A stretch of 7,413 bases of DNA from Gammaproteobacteria bacterium (GTDB lineage: Bacteria > Pseudomonadota > Gammaproteobacteria > Steroidobacterales > Steroidobacteraceae), in contig JADLDF010000338.1 in assembly GCA_020846815.1 (NCBI GenBank), forward strand, positions 1 to 7,413, read 5' to 3'. This document shows, one piece after another, positions 5,877 to 7,413 of the stretch (position 1 is the first letter of the stretch; each line of letters starts with the position of its first letter). Under the pieces are notes generated by a model that did not search any database, was not told the origin of the DNA, and was given only the letters and a program-made list of their open reading frames with translations. A program made the position numbers and the translations under genes.

Positions 5877-5920
5877 GCCGAAGCGCGTGCGGCAGCAGCG
5901 GCCGCGCTCAGCCGATGCGC
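5861..5920. repeat. 26-base imperfect direct repeat across convergent gene ends
   Basis: Positions 5861-5886 and 5895-5920 match at 23 of 26 bases, offset by 34 bases, with the core GCGGCCGCGCT in both. The first copy holds the end and stop of the NTF2-like gene; the second holds the end of the minus-strand MotA/TolQ/ExbB gene. Within the first copy, CGCGCT (5869-5874) and AGCGCG (5882-5887) can form a 6-base-pair hairpin around a 7-base loop. It may act in bidirectional termination, but there is no T run on either strand. Confidence 0.45.
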
Positions 5921-6750
5921 AGCCGCGCGATCAGCTTGCGGTCGATGAAGTTGCGGGTGTCGAGGACCAGGCGGTCCTGCGCATGCTGCAGCTGGTGCAG
6001 CAGGAACATCACGCCGATCGACAGCGTCAGTGCCACGAGTGTCGCGTTGAAGGTGATGCCGAGGCCGAGGGTGACGCCGGAGATGTCGCCCAGCAGCGCA
6101 TTCTGCGCATCCTGCAGTGCGATGCCGATGCCGCGCGCCGTGCCTACGAAGCCGATGGCCGGGATGCCCCAGACGACGAAGCGCAGCATGGAGTTGTCGG
6201 CGTCGAGCCGGCTCGCCTCGGTCTGGCATTCCTCGTTCACGGCGGCCGCCGTTTCATGGACGCTGCGCGTGACCGCGAAGCGCGTCAATGCGAGTTTCAG
6301 CGCGCGCGGCAGCAGGGCGTCGGGCAGGTCGGTCGCAAGTGCATCCACTTGTCGCGTCCAGGCACGCACGTCGTCGGGCAGGACGACGAAGCCGTCCTTC
6401 GAGTCCATGAAACCGCGATCCAGCAGGCTGCGTTCCCGTTGCGCATTGCGCCAGCGGCGGACAATCAATACCACCGACCAGAGTGCCAGCGTGATCGCGG
6501 TCTCCTGCTCGTGGTCCTTGATGATCACCCAGAACGATCGCAGCTCGGTCTGCCGCTTGCCTTCCTTCGCGGTGGCCGCGACCTGTTCGAGGATCGCGTC
6601 GGCGCGCGGGCGGACGATGACGGTGTAGAAACTGTGGACCAGCAGGATCGCAGCGAGCAGCGTGACGACGCCGAAAGCGGTTTCGCTCAGCGGCGCGCTG
6701 CGTTTCGCGGGCACGCTCGGGGCAGTGACGGTGGTGGCCTCCGGCTTCAT
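5908..6750 (-). CDS. MotA/TolQ/ExbB proton channel family protein
   Basis: Inner-membrane protein of 280 residues. Hydrophobic segments lie near 24-46, 84-98, 188-211 and 228-254. The last two carry the family signature: WGIPAIGFVGTARGI (194-208), then LGLGITFNATLVALTLSIGVM (229-249 region), with the small and polar Thr/Asn residues expected in the ion path. In TolQ, ExbB and MotA this part forms a pentameric proton- or sodium-driven stator that powers a partner (TolR, ExbD, MotB). No such partner gene is in the window. The N-terminal pair of segments and soluble loop (about 99-185) are less typical, so the exact subfamily is uncertain. The start at 6750 is chosen because AGGA lies 6 bases upstream and the in-frame extension to 6900 is arginine-rich without homology. 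It converges on the NTF2-like gene. Confidence 0.82.
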   Translation of the reverse strand: MKPEATTVTAPSVPAKRSAPLSETAFGVVTLLAAILLVHSFYTVIVRPRADAILEQVAATAKEGKRQTELRSFWVIIKDHEQETAITLALWSVVLIVRRWRNAQRERSLLDRGFMDSKDGFVVLPDDVRAWTRQVDALATDLPDALLPRALKLALTRFAVTRSVHETAAAVNEECQTEASRLDADNSMLRFVVWGIPAIGFVGTARGIGIALQDAQNALLGDISGVTLGLGITFNATLVALTLSIGVMFLLHQLQHAQDRLVLDTRNFIDRKLIARLRIG

Positions 6751-7051
6751 GGGCGATCCTGGCTCCTGGTCGGTCGAGAGGCGGCGTCGGGTCGGCGATG
6801 GCAGCATCCGGCGCGAGGCCCGCCTGGGCGCGGGCATCGAGCGACTGATCTCGCTACCGGCATCCACTCTAGCGCGGCGGACGGGCCCCGTCTCCGGCAA
6901 TGGGTCTGTCTGAGGACGCTGGACCGCCGCGTCGCGACAAAGTTCCGCGGCGGGCTGCTGCCGCGGGCGCCGCGGGGATGTGACGGGATGTATCGGCGCA
7001 GATGGCGCGAGCCTTGCGCCCGGGACGTGCGGGCGCGAGGGGGAGCCGAGT
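6751..7051. other. Intergenic gap upstream of the MotA/TolQ/ExbB-like gene
   Basis: About 300 bases with no supportable gene; open frames crossing it are arginine-, glycine- and alanine-rich and look like shadows of GC-rich DNA. A weak minus-strand promoter candidate is TAGAGT (6871-6866) with GAGACG 17 bases upstream (6894-6889), matching four and three of six sigma70 consensus positions; it would give a leader of about 100 bases for the channel-like gene. The hairpin at 7016-7036 is listed separately. Confidence 0.35.
7016..7036 (-). terminator. GC-rich hairpin after the IclR-type gene
   Basis: A perfect 7-base-pair stem, GCGCCCG (7016-7022) with CGGGCGC (7030-7036), around a 7-base loop, starts about 15 bases past the stop of the minus-strand regulator. 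Position and strength suit a transcription terminator, but no U tract follows in the transcript, so it may be a rho-assisted or mRNA-stabilising structure. Confidence 0.4.
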
Positions 7052-7413
7052 TCAGGCCGCCTGGGCGGCGGCCTCGCGCACCTGCGCGGCGCAGGCCAGC
7101 AGCTCGGGGACGAAGCGCTCCTCGGCTTCCTTCAGCGAGATGGCCTTCTCGGCGAAGCGCACGCTGATCGCCGCGGTGCCGAACTCGCCGAGCGGCACCG
7201 GCACCGACAGGCCGATCATCGCGCTGACGCGCTGTGGCCAGCGGAAGATCGCGTGGCCGTGCGATTCGCAATAGTGCAGGGCTTCCTCGAGACGCGGCCG
7301 GTCCCAGCTGACCTCGCCGGGATCGCGCAGCGCTTCCTCGAGCACCGGCGCGCGCGCCGACTGCGGCTGCGCGGCGAGCCAGGCGAGGCCCGCCGAGCAC
7401 TGCAGCAGCGGGA
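7052..7413 (-). CDS. IclR-family transcriptional regulator, C-terminal part (cut by window edge)
   Basis: The open frame enters from the right edge and gives 119 residues ending at TGA 7054-7052. It resembles the second half of the IclR effector-binding domain: PLLQCSAGLAWLAAQPQ (the 'His/Gln-Cys-Thr/Ser-Ala-x-Gly-x-Ala-Leu' element), a variable loop, then LEEALHYCESHGHAIF, VSAMIGLSVPVPLGEFGTAA, and a final helix pair ending AAQVREAAAQAA. IclR proteins have an N-terminal winged helix-turn-helix, here outside the window, and bind small organic acids or aromatic metabolites to control catabolic genes. The ligand and target are unknown. A start at GTG 7345 is possible by reading frame but would split the domain, so I treat the gene as continuing beyond the window. 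The 300-base gap to the next gene argues against one operon. Confidence 0.72.
   Translation of the reverse strand, partial: PLLQCSAGLAWLAAQPQSARAPVLEEALRDPGEVSWDRPRLEEALHYCESHGHAIFRWPQRVSAMIGLSVPVPLGEFGTAAISVRFAEKAISLKEAEERFVPELLACAAQVREAAAQAA

Noticed and set aside
5908..6750. ZorA-like component of a Zorya defence system
   Set aside because: ZorA has a MotA-like core plus a long coiled-coil tail and neighbours ZorB and others; here the protein ends right after the last membrane helix and no such neighbours exist.
6751..6900. N-terminal extension of the MotA/TolQ/ExbB-like gene to 6900
   Set aside because: The added 50 residues are Arg/Pro-rich and not family-like; AGGA sits properly before 6750.
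5734..7167. Long plus-strand frame crossing the channel gene and the gap after it
   Set aside because: It overlaps three better-supported genes and has an Arg/Gln/Asp-rich composition without motifs.
1..7413. CRISPR array, tRNA/rRNA genes, insertion sequence
   Set aside because: No regularly spaced repeats, no cloverleaf or rRNA sequence, and no transposase or terminal inverted repeats were seen on either strand.

Overview
The window is very GC-rich DNA with dense, short-gapped genes. It carries slyX, a Tat-type exported aminotransferase, a spinster-like MFS transporter, a MotA/TolQ/ExbB-family channel protein and an IclR-type regulator. Together these suggest a chromosomal segment of a high-GC gammaproteobacterium, perhaps near Xanthomonadales, Nevskiales or Steroidobacteraceae. 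That placement is inferred from gene content and composition only; no rRNA or marker gene is present.

Layout: (1) 1-1114, minus strand: a nearly complete HisC-like PLP aminotransferase with an N-terminal twin-arginine export signal, running off the left edge. (2) 1115-1438: a relatively AT-rich gap ending in an AT palindrome. (3) 1439-2830, plus strand: two consecutive, unrelated toxin-antitoxin modules. The first is an intact VapB-VapC pair; the second is a DUF433 antitoxin followed by a DUF5615 PIN-like toxin that has lost its C-terminal end. (4) 2617-3582, minus strand: the wreck of a gamma-glutamyltransferase gene. It has lost its central part in frame, including the catalytic threonine, and has also lost its C-terminus exactly where the toxin reading frame runs into it. 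(5) 3591-3797, minus: slyX, 8 bases upstream of the broken gene. (6) 3916-5304, plus: a spinster-like MFS permease, followed after a repeat-bearing gap by an NTF2/SnoaL-like protein at 5451-5876. (7) 5908-6750, minus: a MotA/TolQ/ExbB-type membrane protein without an ExbD/TolR partner, convergent with the NTF2 gene. (8) 7052-7413, minus: the C-terminal half of an IclR-family regulator, cut by the right edge and followed by a GC hairpin.

The most notable part is 1.2-3.6 kb. A toxin-antitoxin cluster is joined to a decayed gamma-glutamyltransferase gene, and one breakpoint near 2690-2703 truncates both convergent genes. This looks like a small accessory insertion with deletion scars inside an otherwise ordinary chromosomal neighbourhood. 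I did not find a convincing new multi-gene system; the main points of interest are the rearrangement scar, the TA pair and the exported aminotransferase.
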